Positions 10,258-21,184 are shown, numbered from the stretch's first letter. The stretch: DNA of 64,000 bases from Enterococcus casseliflavus NBRC 100478 (GCF_001544095.1 NZ_BCPT01000008.1:62001-126000), one strand, 5' to 3'. Program-made: numbers and translations. The notes: generated from the sequence alone by a model not told the origin.

Positions 10258-11421
10258 GTGAGTAGATCACCAAACAAAATGAAAACAGAGATGTTAGCAA
10301 TGATCCTCGCAGGGGGACAAGGGACTCGATTAGGAAAATTAACAAAGAATATTGCTAAACCAGCGGTTCCATTTGGTGGTAGATATCGGATCATCGATTT
10401 CACGTTGAGTAATTGTGTCAATTCAGGAATCAAAAATGTGGGTGTTGTCACTCAGTACCAGCCATTAGCACTAAACAACCATATCGGAAATGGTGCGAGC
10501 TGGGGATTGGATGGAATCAGTACCGGTGTGACGATCTTACAACCATATTCAAATTCAGAAGGCGAAAAATGGTTTGAAGGAACTGCCCATGCGATCTATC
10601 AAAACATCGCTTATATCGATGAGATGGACCCGCAATATGTCTTGATTTTATCAGGCGACCATATCTACAAAATGGATTATGAAGAAATGCTGGAAAAACA
10701 CAAAGAAAATGATGCTTCATTGACGGTTGCAGTTCTCGAAGTACCGATGAAAGATGCCTCGCGTTTCGGAATCATGAACACCGATAAAAATGACCGTATC
10801 ATCGAATTTGATGAAAAACCAGCCGAACCAAAGAGCAATCTCGCTTCAATGGGGATCTATATTTTCGATTGGAGTCGTCTGCGCAGTATGCTGTTGAGTA
10901 ACTATACAAAAGACGGCGAAATGGTCGATTTTGGGAAACATGTCATTCCTTCTTATCTCGAAAGCGGCGACAACGTTTTTGCCTATCGCTTCTCTGGCTA
11001 TTGGAAAGACGTAGGAACGATCGATTCATTGTGGGAAGCCAATATGGAATTTATTGATCCAGCAATGGAGTTGAATATTCGGGATAAAAGTTGGCAAGTA
11101 TTTTCTAAAAACCCAATCGCACCACCACATTTTGTGACTGAGACTGGGGCTGCGAGAAACTCTCTCGTGATGGATGGCTGTTATGTTGCAGGGGAAATCG
11201 AGCACAGTATTTTATCAGAAAACGTACAGGTGAAAGAAGGATCGACGATCAAGGACAGCGTGATCATGCCTGGAGCGGTGATCGGTAGAAATGTTAAATT
11301 AAACCGAGTGATCGTTGGGGAAAATGCAGTGATCGGTGACGACGCAGAGATCGATGGAACAGACGAAATTGCCGTAGTCGGCTATTCTGAAATTTTAGGG
11401 GTGACGATTGATGAGAACTAA
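10258..11421 (+). CDS. glgC: Glucose-1-phosphate adenylyltransferase, catalytic subunit
   Basis: GlgC makes ADP-glucose, the committed step of glycogen synthesis. It shows the nucleotide-binding signature [16 protein letters not shown], the [14 protein letters not shown] motif, GTAHAIYQN, and a C-terminal left-handed beta-helix (hexapeptide repeats ending [15 protein letters not shown]). GTG 10258 has GAGGGGG 4 nt upstream; ATG 10279 would give 380 residues, the usual length, but has no ribosome binding site. It starts 10 nt after glgB and overlaps glgD by 11 nt, so the genes are translationally coupled. Confidence 0.95.
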   Translation: MSRSPNKMKTEMLAMILAGGQGTRLGKLTKNIAKPAVPFGGRYRIIDFTLSNCVNSGIKNVGVVTQYQPLALNNHIGNGASWGLDGISTGVTILQPYSNSEGEKWFEGTAHAIYQNIAYIDEMDPQYVLILSGDHIYKMDYEEMLEKHKENDASLTVAVLEVPMKDASRFGIMNTDKNDRIIEFDEKPAEPKSNLASMGIYIFDWSRLRSMLLSNYTKDGEMVDFGKHVIPSYLESGDNVFAYRFSGYWKDVGTIDSLWEANMEFIDPAMELNIRDKSWQVFSKNPIAPPHFVTETGAARNSLVMDGCYVAGEIEHSILSENVQVKEGSTIKDSVIMPGAVIGRNVKLNRVIVGENAVIGDDAEIDGTDEIAVVGYSEILGVTIDEN

Positions 11422-12562
11422 TAAAATGTGTGCGATTTTAGGGAATCTGCAACGATACCAAGACTTGATGCCATTAACAGAAAACCGTCCGCTGTCGACC
11501 TTATTGTTTGACTGCAAGTATCGCTTGTTAGATTTCAATCTTTCAAGTATCGAAAATGCCAATATCAAACAAGTCTATATGATTTTCAATGAAGGAGAAA
11601 CGCAGTCGGTCTTCGATCATATCGGTGGCGGAAAAGAGTGGAACTTGGACGGCGTACAAAACCGTTTCTTTATTCACCTGTTCCAAGACTCATTGAAAAA
11701 GCAAGCAGAAGGACAAGAGTATTACTATAATGTCATCGACTATTTGGAAAAATCCAAATCGGATCATACCGTATTTATGGGCAGCAAAGTCTTATGCAAC
11801 ATTGATTTACGTGCCTTGCTGAAAATCCATCAGCTACAAGGCAATGAAATGACCGTTGTGTACAAACGCATCAGCAGTGACAATATTTGCGAAAGTGATC
11901 TGTTGTTCAATGTAGACAGTGAAGGTCACTTAGAAGAAGCGATCCAAGCGAAAAAAGGTGAGGTCAGTGACCTTGTCAACTTATGTACGGATATTTTTAT
12001 CATTCAAACAGATCGCCTGATCACGGCTCTTAAAGAGGGGCAAAAAGTTGGCGCAACGGCAGACCTCGGTCAATTTTTACGAGAAATGATCGCTGTTGAA
12101 AATACCGGTCTATATGAATACACTGGTTACTTAAGTAACATTTATGATATCTCTTCTTATTATCAAACAAATATGGACATGCTCGATGTGCATAAATTTA
12201 CGTCGTTGCTTTATTCGAATCAAAAGATCTATACCAAACTGAAAAACGAAGTGCCAACGTATTATTCGGAAACATCTGACGTGAAAAATAGCCACTTTGC
12301 TTCTGGCTGCATCGTGGAAGGAACGGTCGAACAGTCACTGGTTGCCCGCCGCACGAAGATCCATCCCGAAGCAAAAGTCAAAGGAGCGATCATCTTCGGA
12401 AATAATGAGATCAAAGCAGGTGCCGAAGTCTCTTATGCGATCCTAGATAAAAATGTGACCATCGCAGAAGGTGTCAAAGTGCAAGGAACCAAAGAAACGC
12501 CAATCGTCATTAAGAAAAATTCTCATGTCACCCAAGACGTTATTGGAGGGGCAAGCGCATGA
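11411..12562 (+). CDS. glgD: Glucose-1-phosphate adenylyltransferase, GlgD subunit
   Basis: This paralogue of GlgC in Firmicutes forms a mixed complex with GlgC and tunes its activity. The 383-residue protein keeps the fold ([36 protein letters not shown]) but lacks the catalytic GGxGTRL loop, as expected of GlgD. ATG 11411 overlaps the end of glgC by 11 nt. The stop overlaps the glgA start as ATGA. Confidence 0.94.
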   Translation: MRTNKMCAILGNLQRYQDLMPLTENRPLSTLLFDCKYRLLDFNLSSIENANIKQVYMIFNEGETQSVFDHIGGGKEWNLDGVQNRFFIHLFQDSLKKQAEGQEYYYNVIDYLEKSKSDHTVFMGSKVLCNIDLRALLKIHQLQGNEMTVVYKRISSDNICESDLLFNVDSEGHLEEAIQAKKGEVSDLVNLCTDIFIIQTDRLITALKEGQKVGATADLGQFLREMIAVENTGLYEYTGYLSNIYDISSYYQTNMDMLDVHKFTSLLYSNQKIYTKLKNEVPTYYSETSDVKNSHFASGCIVEGTVEQSLVARRTKIHPEAKVKGAIIFGNNEIKAGAEVSYAILDKNVTIAEGVKVQGTKETPIVIKKNSHVTQDVIGGASA

Positions 12563-13992
12563 AGGTTCTGTTTACAGCAGCGGAATGCGCCCCATTTTTT
12601 AAAACAGGCGGATTAGGGGATGTTGCAGGGGCATTGCCAAAAGAGTTGGTCAAAAAAGGCGTCGAGACAGTGGTCGTCTTACCCTATTTCACGAAAATGC
12701 CTGCTGAATACCAAGAGCAAATGGAAGATTGTTTTTCCTTTGAAGTAGCGGTCGGCTGGCGCAAGCAATATTGTGGGATCAAAAAATTAGTTCTAGGCTC
12801 TGTGACCTATTATTTCATAGACAATCTCTATTATTTTGGTCGCGAACGGCTCTATGATTTTTATGATGATGGGGAACGCTTTGCTTTCTTCCAATTAGCC
12901 GTGATCGAAATGATGGAACGCATTGAATTTATTCCAGACATCGTGCATGTCAATGATTACCATACGGCGATGATTCCCTTCTTGATCAAAGAGAAATATC
13001 ATTGGATTCAAGCGTATCAAAACATACGCACCGTTTTGACGATCCATAACATTGGGTTTCAAGGGTGGTATAGTCGCGATATTTTACCAGATCTTTTTGG
13101 GATGGGGACTGAGAGATACGATGATGGCACGCTACGTTTAAACGATTGTTTGAACTTTATGAAAGCTGGAATCTTGTATGCTGACCGTATCACGACGGTC
13201 AGTCCTTCCTATAGTGAAGAAATCAAAACCTCTGAGTTCGGCTGTGGGCTTGAAGTCATTTTACGCATGGAAAGCGGCAAACTCAGTGGCATCTTAAACG
13301 GAATTGATTATGAAATGAACGATCCAGAAACCGATCCTCATTTGGACTACTCTTTCAATCAAGAGGACTTGTCTGGTAAAGCGCAAAACAAGCGAGCGCT
13401 ACAAGAACAGTTTGGTTTGCCTACCCGTAAAGATGTCCCATTGATTTCTGTTGTTAGCCGTTTGACCACTCAAAAAGGGTTCCATTTGGTCCTTGAAGAA
13501 ATGGAAAATCTCTTGCAATTTGATGTTCAGTTCATCTTACTAGGGACTGGCGAACATGATTTTGAAGAAGGTTTTCGCTATTTTGCTCAGAAATATCCTG
13601 ATAAATGTGCTGCTGCGATTTCTTTTGATATTGCATTGGCGCAAAAGTTATACGCAGCAGCGGATCTTTTCTTGATGCCTTCCGCCTTCGAACCATGCGG
13701 ACTGTCACAGATGATCGCGATGCGTTATGGTACATTACCGGTCGTTCACGAAATCGGTGGCTTGAAAGATACGGTAGATTCCTATAATCCGATCACGAAA
13801 CAAGGTACCGGCTTTGGCTTTCAAGAGTTTTCACCATTCTACTTGATGAATGCTTTGAAACAAGGGATCGAATTGTATCAATCCGATCAGGAAACGTGGA
13901 CCGTATTGGTCAAGCAAGCAATGGAAAAAGATTTCAGCTGGAATCAAAGTTCAGATCTTTATATCCAGTTGTATAATACTATCAAAGTTTGA
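12559..13992 (+). CDS. glgA: Glycogen synthase (ADP-glucose)
   Basis: This GT5 glycosyltransferase extends alpha-1,4-glucan from ADP-glucose. It has the N-terminal substrate motif K15-T-G-G-L-G-D-V-A-G and the C-terminal conserved block [30 protein letters not shown]. It is 477 residues, the normal length. Its ATG shares an ATGA overlap with glgD. A two-hairpin element separates it from glgP. Confidence 0.97.
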   Translation: MKVLFTAAECAPFFKTGGLGDVAGALPKELVKKGVETVVVLPYFTKMPAEYQEQMEDCFSFEVAVGWRKQYCGIKKLVLGSVTYYFIDNLYYFGRERLYDFYDDGERFAFFQLAVIEMMERIEFIPDIVHVNDYHTAMIPFLIKEKYHWIQAYQNIRTVLTIHNIGFQGWYSRDILPDLFGMGTERYDDGTLRLNDCLNFMKAGILYADRITTVSPSYSEEIKTSEFGCGLEVILRMESGKLSGILNGIDYEMNDPETDPHLDYSFNQEDLSGKAQNKRALQEQFGLPTRKDVPLISVVSRLTTQKGFHLVLEEMENLLQFDVQFILLGTGEHDFEEGFRYFAQKYPDKCAAAISFDIALAQKLYAAADLFLMPSAFEPCGLSQMIAMRYGTLPVVHEIGGLKDTVDSYNPITKQGTGFGFQEFSPFYLMNALKQGIELYQSDQETWTVLVKQAMEKDFSWNQSSDLYIQLYNTIKV

Positions 13993-14005
13993 TTGTTTTA
14001 AGACA

Positions 14006-14078
14006 GAAGAATCCTTGTCTGCAACAGAACTGCTAGTTGTATGACTAGCAATTTTGGCGGCAAGGATTCTTCTTTTTT
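14006..14078 (+). terminator. Nested hairpin and T-run between glgA and glgP
   Basis: A 12-bp outer stem (14006-14017 / 14061-14072) encloses a second 7-bp hairpin (14031-14037 / 14044-14050) and is followed by TTTTTT. It should terminate or attenuate transcription before glgP. There is no obvious new promoter before glgP, so partial readthrough is likely. Confidence 0.75.
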
Positions 14079-14109
14079 ATAAATTGAATGCAAAAAGGAG
14101 TGTAACCCT

Positions 14110-16563
14110 ATGACAAAAGAACGATTGCGTGAACTGCTAGAAATCAGTGTTCATGAACTCTTTGCGATTGAAATGGATGAAGCTTCACCGCAGGAATTGT
14201 TTCAAGCACTAGCCAATGTGGTGAAGCAAATGTATTCAGAAGACTGGCGTCAAACCAGAAAAAATCTCTTGTTGGAGGATCAAAAACAAGCGTACTATTT
14301 TTCAATCGAATTTTTGCCTGGCAAAATGTTAAAAAGCAATTTGTTGAATATGCAGCTGTTGGAGCAGGCCAAAGCCGTTTTTGAAGAGTTAGGCGTTTCC
14401 CTTGATGACGTTGCGGATACAGAAAAAGACATGGCTTTAGGCAACGGGGGCCTCGGTCGTTTGGCATCTTGTTTTATGGATTCCCTGGCTTCATTAAGCT
14501 TGCCGGGAAATGGGAACGGGATTCGCTATCGCTATGGATTATTTAAACAAAAATTTATTGACGGCCATCAAGTAGAATTACCAGATGATTGGTTACGCTC
14601 TGGGAATGTCTGGGAAGTCCGCAAAGAAAGCAAAGCGGTGCCTATTCGATTTGGTGGGCAGGTCTATCTCGTTACGGGAGAGGACGGAAAACTAGCACCG
14701 GTCTATGAAGGTGGCTTTACCTGGCGGGCAGTTCCGTATGACACCGCGATGGTTGGCTATCAGAATCAACACATCAACACACTGCGCTTGTGGAGTGTCG
14801 AAGTACCTGCTGAAGATGAGGCGCATTATGCGACATTGGAATCACGGCAAGCTTTAGAAAATTTGACTGCTGTTTTATATCCAGATGACTCAAACGAGAT
14901 CGGCAAACGCACACGATTGATGCAAGAATACTTTTTTGTTTCTGCAGGCATTCAAAGTATCATTCGCTATTATAAAAAATCGAATCTGCCTTTAGCAATG
15001 CTCAGTGAACGAGTAGCAATCCATATCAACGACACGCACCCAGCACTTTGTGTCCCAGAACTGATGCGTATTTTAGTTGATGAAGAAGGCCTTGCTTGGG
15101 AACAAGCGTGGGCGATCACCGTGAAAGTCATGAGTTATACGAACCATACGATCATGGCGGAAGCCTTAGAAAAATGGCCAGTTCGCATGATTGAAGAAGT
15201 TTTGCCGAGAATGGATCAGATCATTAAAGAAATTGATCGGCGCTTTGTCGAAGGAATGCAAGGGGTCCATCCGCAAGCCTTACTGGATCGGACGCAAATC
15301 ATTATTGATGATCAAGTCCATATGGCACATCTCGCCATCATCGGCAGCCATAGTGTCAATGGGGTAGCCAAGCTCCATTCTGATTTACTAAAATCAGTGG
15401 TACTCCATGACTTCTATCTCATTTATCCTGCCCGTTTCAACAATAAGACCAACGGTATCGCACAACGGCGCTGGCTTCAGCTAGCCAATCAACCATTAGC
15501 CAAAGTGCTGGATCAGTCGATCGGCACGAGTTGGCGCAATGACCCCTTGGATCTGCAGTTGCTCAAAAATTATTATGAGGACGAAACCGTTCTGCAACAA
15601 ATTGCCGACGCAAAAATGAGTAACAAGCGTGCACTGGCAAAGTACATTCAAAAAGCAACGGGCATTACAGTAGATCCAACGGCAATTTTTGATGTGCAGA
15701 TCAAACGCCTGCATGCGTACAAACGACAACTGCTGAATCTAATGCATATCTTGAAGCTCTACTTTGAGGTTAAAGAAGATCCGACTGCAGCGTTTCATCC
15801 AAGAGTCTTTATTTTTGGTGCCAAAGCCGCACCAAGCTATCACTACGCAAAATCGATCATTAAAGTAATCAATGAAGTGGCGAATCTGATCAATCATGAT
15901 GAAACCATCAATGATAAAATCAAGGTTGTATTTTTAGAAAATTACAACGTTTCATTAGCAGAAAAAATCATTCCAGCAGCGGATGTCAGTGAACAAATCT
16001 CATTGGCCTCTAAGGAAGCGTCAGGGACAAGCAATATGAAGTTGATGCTAAATGGGGCAGTAACGATTGCGACTTTAGATGGTGCCAATATTGAGATTCG
16101 AGATGCGATCGGTGATGAAAACATTGCGATCTTTGGGTTGACGGAAGAAGAAGTGTATCAGTATTACGCCCAGCATAATTATTCTGCTTACACCTACTAT
16201 GAGTCAGATCCAGTCTTGCAACGGGTGGTCAATGCCTTTATTGATGGGACGATCCCCAATATTCAAGTAGAAGGTCGAGAAATCTTTGATTCCCTTTTGA
16301 AATACAATGATGAATACTTTTTATTAAAGGATTTTCATGCCTATTGTGACGCGCAGCATCGGGTAGATAGTGCCTATCAGGATACGCAGCGCTGGCGTAA
16401 AGTCAGCCTAATGAATATTGCGAATGCAGGCAAATTTTCGGCAGATGAAACGGTGCGAAATTATGCTGCAGATATTTGGCAGATCGATCCATTATTTGCC
16501 CATGTCAAAGAACCGAATGCAGCAAGCTTGACTGAGACGGTGCCTCCAGCCGAATTTAGCTGA
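14110..16563 (+). CDS. glgP: Glycogen/maltodextrin phosphorylase
   Basis: This PLP-dependent GT35 enzyme releases glucose-1-phosphate from glycogen chain ends. The protein is 817 residues. The N-terminal region has the LGNGGLGRLASCF motif, and the PLP-binding lysine is K644 in EASGTSNMKLMLNGA. ATG 14110 has AAAGGAG 10 nt upstream. As the last gene of the glg cluster it pairs synthesis with mobilisation. A maltodextrin-specific role cannot be excluded from sequence alone. Confidence 0.96.
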   Translation: MTKERLRELLEISVHELFAIEMDEASPQELFQALANVVKQMYSEDWRQTRKNLLLEDQKQAYYFSIEFLPGKMLKSNLLNMQLLEQAKAVFEELGVSLDDVADTEKDMALGNGGLGRLASCFMDSLASLSLPGNGNGIRYRYGLFKQKFIDGHQVELPDDWLRSGNVWEVRKESKAVPIRFGGQVYLVTGEDGKLAPVYEGGFTWRAVPYDTAMVGYQNQHINTLRLWSVEVPAEDEAHYATLESRQALENLTAVLYPDDSNEIGKRTRLMQEYFFVSAGIQSIIRYYKKSNLPLAMLSERVAIHINDTHPALCVPELMRILVDEEGLAWEQAWAITVKVMSYTNHTIMAEALEKWPVRMIEEVLPRMDQIIKEIDRRFVEGMQGVHPQALLDRTQIIIDDQVHMAHLAIIGSHSVNGVAKLHSDLLKSVVLHDFYLIYPARFNNKTNGIAQRRWLQLANQPLAKVLDQSIGTSWRNDPLDLQLLKNYYEDETVLQQIADAKMSNKRALAKYIQKATGITVDPTAIFDVQIKRLHAYKRQLLNLMHILKLYFEVKEDPTAAFHPRVFIFGAKAAPSYHYAKSIIKVINEVANLINHDETINDKIKVVFLENYNVSLAEKIIPAADVSEQISLASKEASGTSNMKLMLNGAVTIATLDGANIEIRDAIGDENIAIFGLTEEEVYQYYAQHNYSAYTYYESDPVLQRVVNAFIDGTIPNIQVEGREIFDSLLKYNDEYFLLKDFHAYCDAQHRVDSAYQDTQRWRKVSLMNIANAGKFSADETVRNYAADIWQIDPLFAHVKEPNAASLTETVPPAEFS

Positions 16564-16594
16564 AGTGTCCTCATCTGAAATGGTGTAGTCTTTC

Positions 16595-16623
16595 GTGAAA
16601 TTCTCCTTAATTTATGGTATGAT
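16595..16623 (+). promoter_or_regulatory. Candidate extended -10 promoter
   Basis: TATGAT (16618-16623) preceded by TG-G (16615-16617) is an extended -10 element 31 bp before GTG 16654. The -35 region (GTGAAA, 16595-16600) is weak. Confidence 0.45.
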
Positions 16624-16653
16624 GAAAAAAATGCATGTAAGAGGATGAGTACA

Positions 16654-17406
16654 GTGGCAAATTATTTAGATGTGAAACGAAAACACTTCCGTTTTCCTGC
16701 TTATGATGATACAGATGGTGTGAAGCTGCAATCCGAGCATCGCCCCGCATTCAGTAAAGCAGATGATTGGATTTTAACCGAAATCAAAGATTCCGTGAGT
16801 CATTCTCACAAGGAAGAAAATCAATCTTTGCAGCGTAAAGTGCAGTCCAGCCAACGCGATCGGGGGCACAATGTTCGTCAAAAAGAAGAGCTTGCCAATC
16901 ACCGTGCCAACTTGCCTCAGTACGGAAAACGTCCGGTGAAAGAACAGATGCCAACAGGAAAAACCAATTTTTTTGGCAAAGAGGCGAACCATTCTTCTTA
17001 TCAAGTGACCAGTAAGAAGGAAAAAGCTGAGGTTCCTGTTTCTTCGAAAAAAGAATATTCGGGGCGCTCTTACTTCGTACCTAAATATATTCCTGCATCA
17101 ATTATTCCAGATGAGCAAAAACCTGAAATTACGCCGAACGATTTGATGGATGCAATGGCAAAAAAACAAGAAAGTTATTTGTTGTTTGATACGGAACCAG
17201 CAGCTTATCAAGTCAAAGAAGAAAATGATCCAACCGTCAAAAAATTCAATCGCCATCCCTCTGTTGGGATGACGCGCAGTGAGTTTCGCGCCAATAACAA
17301 AAAAAATGGTGAGAAAAAACGTTCCGTTTTAGATCGATCATTAAAAGGAATGATTGAAGACGATCAACAAGAAGAATCTTCAAATGGCTATTTTCGTTCT
17401 AAATAG
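16654..17406 (+). CDS. Hypothetical hydrophilic basic protein, 250 residues
   Basis: I do not recognise this protein. It is highly charged, rich in Lys, Arg, Glu, Gln and Ser, and probably largely disordered, with no signal peptide or membrane segment. It opens MANYLDVKRKHFRFPAYDD and has a more ordered central stretch (YFVPKYIPASIIPDEQKPEITPNDLMDAMAKKQESYLLF). GTG 16654 lies 9 nt after GAGG; ATG 16645 is in frame but abuts the ribosome binding site. It is monocistronic with its own promoter and terminator. Its position after glgP does not imply a glycogen role. Confidence 0.65.
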   Translation: MANYLDVKRKHFRFPAYDDTDGVKLQSEHRPAFSKADDWILTEIKDSVSHSHKEENQSLQRKVQSSQRDRGHNVRQKEELANHRANLPQYGKRPVKEQMPTGKTNFFGKEANHSSYQVTSKKEKAEVPVSSKKEYSGRSYFVPKYIPASIIPDEQKPEITPNDLMDAMAKKQESYLLFDTEPAAYQVKEENDPTVKKFNRHPSVGMTRSEFRANNKKNGEKKRSVLDRSLKGMIEDDQQEESSNGYFRSK

Positions 17407-17461
17407 TAGTGACAGTTACTCTTAATAGAAGTGGTCCTTTGATCATAACGATGAATGATTT

Positions 17462-17494
17462 CAGCTAGATGGCTAACATCTAGCTGTTTTTTTT
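17462..17494 (+). terminator. Terminator after the hydrophilic protein gene
   Basis: A 10-bp perfect stem (17462-17471 / 17477-17486) with a 5-nt loop is followed by T8. Confidence 0.93.
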
Positions 17495-17830
17495 GTGTGC
17501 CGAAACTGCCGATTTCACAAAATGCTTAGTCGAATTACATTTTTCACCGGCTGAGGAATATTCTGATTTTACTAAGCGATAGCGTGGGCTATAGAATAAA
17601 GTGAAACGATCAAAACCATCGTTATTTATAATGTTTGTTATTTTAATTGGCGATTTCTTTTGTCATTTAAAATCGATGGCAGGTCAAACGGTAACAGGAT
17701 TGTGGTTTTCTAATCAGCTGTAATTGAAAAAGGGAAGCAAGCGTCCTGATGGCTAAAGCTGCTCTTTGGGAAGGACTGATCCATGATCGATTTCAAGGGA
17801 AAGATACGCTGAAAGGTGGGGCATCAACAA
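17495..17830 (+). promoter_or_regulatory. Upstream region of the WxL gene
   Basis: This 336-bp stretch holds a perfect -10 hexamer TATAAT at 17628-17633 without a convincing -35 box. A small hairpin lies near 17579-17592. A 73-codon frame at 17749-17970 overlaps the WxL gene start and looks non-coding. The likely ribosome binding site for the WxL gene is AAAGGTGG (17812-17819). Confidence 0.3.
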
Positions 17831-20821
17831 ATGAACAAGAAAAAGAGAAAGGTATATTTCACTATCATTATTGGCTTACTTGGAGGACTCTACTTTTTTT
17901 CAACCATGAGTGTGTTTTCTTCAAACATTTTCTTTGCTGCTCAGCTGGAGGAAGACACGGTTGCGAGTGAAGCATTTGAACCGATACGAGAGAAAGAAGC
18001 CGAGGAAAGAGTTGCCATTTATTTTGATGAATCAACGAAAGCTGGGACTGTAGGAGACATGTTGCTAGTCGCATTTCATACGGACCGTCCCATTAATGAA
18101 ATAGCGATCCGATTGCCGCAATCTGCGGTTATTGCTGAAGAGGAGTTGCCAAAGGGAGTCAAAATTACACCAACCACTGAAGAGAATGGGTGGAAACTAA
18201 CGACCGATACCCCTAGAAGTGATTTCTTGGTTCCAGTGGTAGTTGATACAGCAGGGTCGTTTCCATTTGAGGTAGCAGAATCAATGATAATACTTGAGAT
18301 AAAAGAAGCACGGGAGACAAACCCTACGGATACACAAGAGGATGACCAAACTGATTCGAGTGACTCCACTGATCAATTGGATCAAGAGGATCAAGTAGCA
18401 GAAGAGAAGGAAATAGAAAGCCAGCTTCCTGAGGCATCAGATTCTGATCCTGGCAATCTGTATCTTTTAGGCGACGACGTAAAAAAGAGAGGGGTTGCTA
18501 ACTGGGTCGAATTTATGGCTGCAATGGTCGATCCGACGGTCAATTATATTTATTTGACAGCCAGTTTTCAAACGAACGATAATCCTCGTTTAGGTATTAC
18601 GGGAATTGACGGCTGGAGCAGCAGCGCCAATCCTAATGGCGGATTAGCCTATGTTTATATCAATGCCTCGAGAGTTTCAAGAACGTTAATCATTGATGGT
18701 CTCGACACCTATCAGATGGATCTTAGAGCCGTTGCGATCTGTTTCCGCGATTCGAGTGTCAATCCTGATTCCCCATGGGACATTACCTTGCAAAATTTGG
18801 AACTCTACCATGGAAACTTTTGGGGGGCAATTGAATACCATGATTTGAACATGACAAATCAGCAGCGTTCAATCATTCGGTACCACAATCTCAACCATAC
18901 TGGCAATCAGTTGTTTTACGGTTTGCACTCTCGAGCAAGCTTTTCTGGACATTCGGTTTCACACCAAACGCCTAGATATACATCAGACTTCAATGCTTCT
19001 TGGATGATTCACTCGAACATCCAAGCGAATTTTGAAATCAACCAAATAGAACTTCGTGAGGGAGCAAACGTCGAAATGTCGACGATCAGCTCAGGAAATC
19101 TTGATTTTTATAATACGAATGCGCGTCTCGTACTAGGGGATAATGCCCGACTCTCATTAAATGCCAACGGTTCAGCTGGTGAAGCAGGTGGTGCCAATAT
19201 TCGGTTTGTCGCTGGCAATGGACGCATTGAGTTAGGAAAAGGTGCGGAATTGGCATTAAATACACAAAACAACAGTCCGGCAGTCATCACATCAGGCACG
19301 CCTCATGATATTCGCTTAATGGAAAAAAGTCGCTTGTCGGTTACTGCTGCAAACCGAACATTGTATAGTCATATTTTCTGGTTGAGTGCCAATACTCATG
19401 TAACCTTAGAAGACAGCAGCACCTTAGAGGTTGAAGCAACAAATCAAAATACAACCGCAAATATCTTCCACTTCTCTGGCACGACTGGCAATCTCAATGT
19501 TGGCAAAGATGCTACCTTAGATATTCGTTCGGACAGCCCTCAACCTGTCCAACGCCTACTTTTCTTTAGTGGTGCCAACAATCCCGCAAGATTGACGATC
19601 GACGATGCCAAGCGTGTCAATTTGCAAAGAACCCGCCCAATAACGACCACAACAAATGGTCTAATTGAAGGGGGAGGAATCACTGCAAAGAACCAGGCGA
19701 TTCGCCAGTGGCGGCATGGAAATACAGGAGACCCATCTGATTTTCAGTGGCAACCGATTCTGTCCATGACTGCGGCGATTTCAGGAACCAATACCAATGT
19801 GACCAATGTATCTTCACTGAATGAGGACACAAGTCGAGGGGTTGCCGCGCAGTTTGCTTCTCGTTCACAACGTCTATTATTTGAGAGAATACCAGACATC
19901 ACGGTGACCATCGATCCTTTGACAGAAGATAGAACCTTACCTAATGCCTATACGATTTCGGGAACTGCCAATCCTGGTAGCTACCTTCGATTTCAAAGAG
20001 AGGGGCTGATGCCAGAACCGACGCTTGAAACGACAGTCGATAGTGCTGGCAATAGCGGGTATTTTCACACACAAGCGGATGAAAACGGGCACTATTTACT
20101 TGATCTATCTGATTTAGAACCTTTCCAGTATTTTACACAAGGTGAGGTGGTCACCGCACAGGCATTTCTTGATGGTAAATGGGCAGAAGCATCAACCACT
20201 GTGGAACCCATTGGTGACGTTGACCCAAAAGATCCCCTTGATCCTGATCAACCGATTCTTCCTGAAAATCCACCATTGATACCAGAAAATCGCGGGTTTG
20301 TCAGCATAGACTTTGTTTCACAATTCGATTTTGGTACAGTACCGATTCGCTCGTCGACAAGCCGCTATCCGGCGCGTTCGCAACGAATTTCTTCAGTGGA
20401 TGATTATGAATCAACCGAACGACCAAACTATATTCAGGTTTCCGATCGTCGATTTCTCCCAAATGGCTGGACCTTGAGTGCCCGTTTATCTGAGGAAGGG
20501 TTCGTTAGCACGGATGCGTTTAAGCACAACTTAAAAGGAGCGAGTGTGCATTTGAATAATATTGAAATGGTTACCTCTAGAGAAAATCCCTCTGAAGCAC
20601 CAGACTACTTTGAAGCAATTGAGCTGGGACCGCAGAACCAAGTGATTGCACGTGCCAATGAAAAGCAAGGGGCGGGAACTTGGATTCAACGCTATGGAAA
20701 CGAGCATACCATGCAAAAAAGTGTCGAGCTGGAAATCCCTATTGGCGCGAGGCCACAAGCAACAAGTTATCAAGGAACCATCCATTGGGAGCTGAGTTTC
20801 GTACCTGGTGCTGACGAATAA
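17831..20821 (+). CDS. Secreted WxL-domain surface protein (pectate-lyase-like adhesin type)
   Basis: The protein is 996 residues. A signal peptide (about residues 1-37: basic MNKKKRK, then a hydrophobic core, cleavage near AAQ) leads into a small beta domain, then an acidic low-complexity linker (about 165-205, rich in D/E/S/Q). A long beta-helix-like region follows (about 215-640, typical of pectate-lyase-like adhesive domains), then an Ig-like segment, a Pro/Asp linker (DPKDPLDPDQP), and a C-terminal WxL domain from about 820. Both WxL motifs are present: W880-T-L and W986-E-L. WxL domains bind peptidoglycan non-covalently at the surface. I chose ATG 17831; GTG 17816 is in frame but overlaps the ribosome binding site. 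No DUF916/DUF3324 partner gene is adjacent. Confidence 0.88.
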   Translation: MNKKKRKVYFTIIIGLLGGLYFFSTMSVFSSNIFFAAQLEEDTVASEAFEPIREKEAEERVAIYFDESTKAGTVGDMLLVAFHTDRPINEIAIRLPQSAVIAEEELPKGVKITPTTEENGWKLTTDTPRSDFLVPVVVDTAGSFPFEVAESMIILEIKEARETNPTDTQEDDQTDSSDSTDQLDQEDQVAEEKEIESQLPEASDSDPGNLYLLGDDVKKRGVANWVEFMAAMVDPTVNYIYLTASFQTNDNPRLGITGIDGWSSSANPNGGLAYVYINASRVSRTLIIDGLDTYQMDLRAVAICFRDSSVNPDSPWDITLQNLELYHGNFWGAIEYHDLNMTNQQRSIIRYHNLNHTGNQLFYGLHSRASFSGHSVSHQTPRYTSDFNASWMIHSNIQANFEINQIELREGANVEMSTISSGNLDFYNTNARLVLGDNARLSLNANGSAGEAGGANIRFVAGNGRIELGKGAELALNTQNNSPAVITSGTPHDIRLMEKSRLSVTAANRTLYSHIFWLSANTHVTLEDSSTLEVEATNQNTTANIFHFSGTTGNLNVGKDATLDIRSDSPQPVQRLLFFSGANNPARLTIDDAKRVNLQRTRPITTTTNGLIEGGGITAKNQAIRQWRHGNTGDPSDFQWQPILSMTAAISGTNTNVTNVSSLNEDTSRGVAAQFASRSQRLLFERIPDITVTIDPLTEDRTLPNAYTISGTANPGSYLRFQREGLMPEPTLETTVDSAGNSGYFHTQADENGHYLLDLSDLEPFQYFTQGEVVTAQAFLDGKWAEASTTVEPIGDVDPKDPLDPDQPILPENPPLIPENRGFVSIDFVSQFDFGTVPIRSSTSRYPARSQRISSVDDYESTERPNYIQVSDRRFLPNGWTLSARLSEEGFVSTDAFKHNLKGASVHLNNIEMVTSRENPSEAPDYFEAIELGPQNQVIARANEKQGAGTWIQRYGNEHTMQKSVELEIPIGARPQATSYQGTIHWELSFVPGADE

Positions 20822-20885
20822 CCCCTTGGAAAACAAGTAAATATGTTCTGCAATCGTGAATATGATCGAACACTGTAAAAGTTGA

Positions 20886-20933
20886 TCAGACAAAAAGAAG
20901 TCCATTTGCCATTGGGCTTCTTTTTTTGTCTGA
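20886..20933. terminator. Long-stem terminator after the WxL gene
   Basis: A near-perfect stem of about 18 bp (20886-20903 / 20914-20933, two extra T in the right arm) contains A-rich and T-rich arms, so it can terminate on either strand. A second 7-bp hairpin follows at 20942-20960. Confidence 0.8.
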
Positions 20934-20941
20934 AACAAACG

Positions 20942-21163
20942 AGTAGTGGTTTACACTACTTTTCCCACTTTGGTGGATACGCTTTTCAATCAATAGAAGT
21001 GAGTGAAACCACAGGCAATGGATCGATGAGCAAAATCATGACACGGTAGTCATCAACGAAATCACCTAAGCACTTTGCCTTCTGCAGAATAAATTTAATT
21101 TAGTTATTTTAGTAATTAAATCCTGCTCAAATATTTTAATTTTCGCTTGCGTTTTGATATGCT
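20942..21163 (+). promoter_or_regulatory. Gap before the UPF0316 gene with candidate promoter
   Basis: The region starts with a small hairpin (AGTAGTG/CACTACT, 20942-20960). It ends with an extended -10 element TGATATGCT (hexamer at 21158-21163), 17 bp after a weak TTTAAT (21135-21140). I see no coding potential between them. Confidence 0.35.
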
Positions 21164-21184
21164 AAGAACAAGGGGGAATCAAAG

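Noticed and set aside
17749-17970. 73-codon open frame upstream of and overlapping the WxL gene
   Set aside because: It overlaps the well-supported signal-peptide coding start in another frame and has no coherent features.
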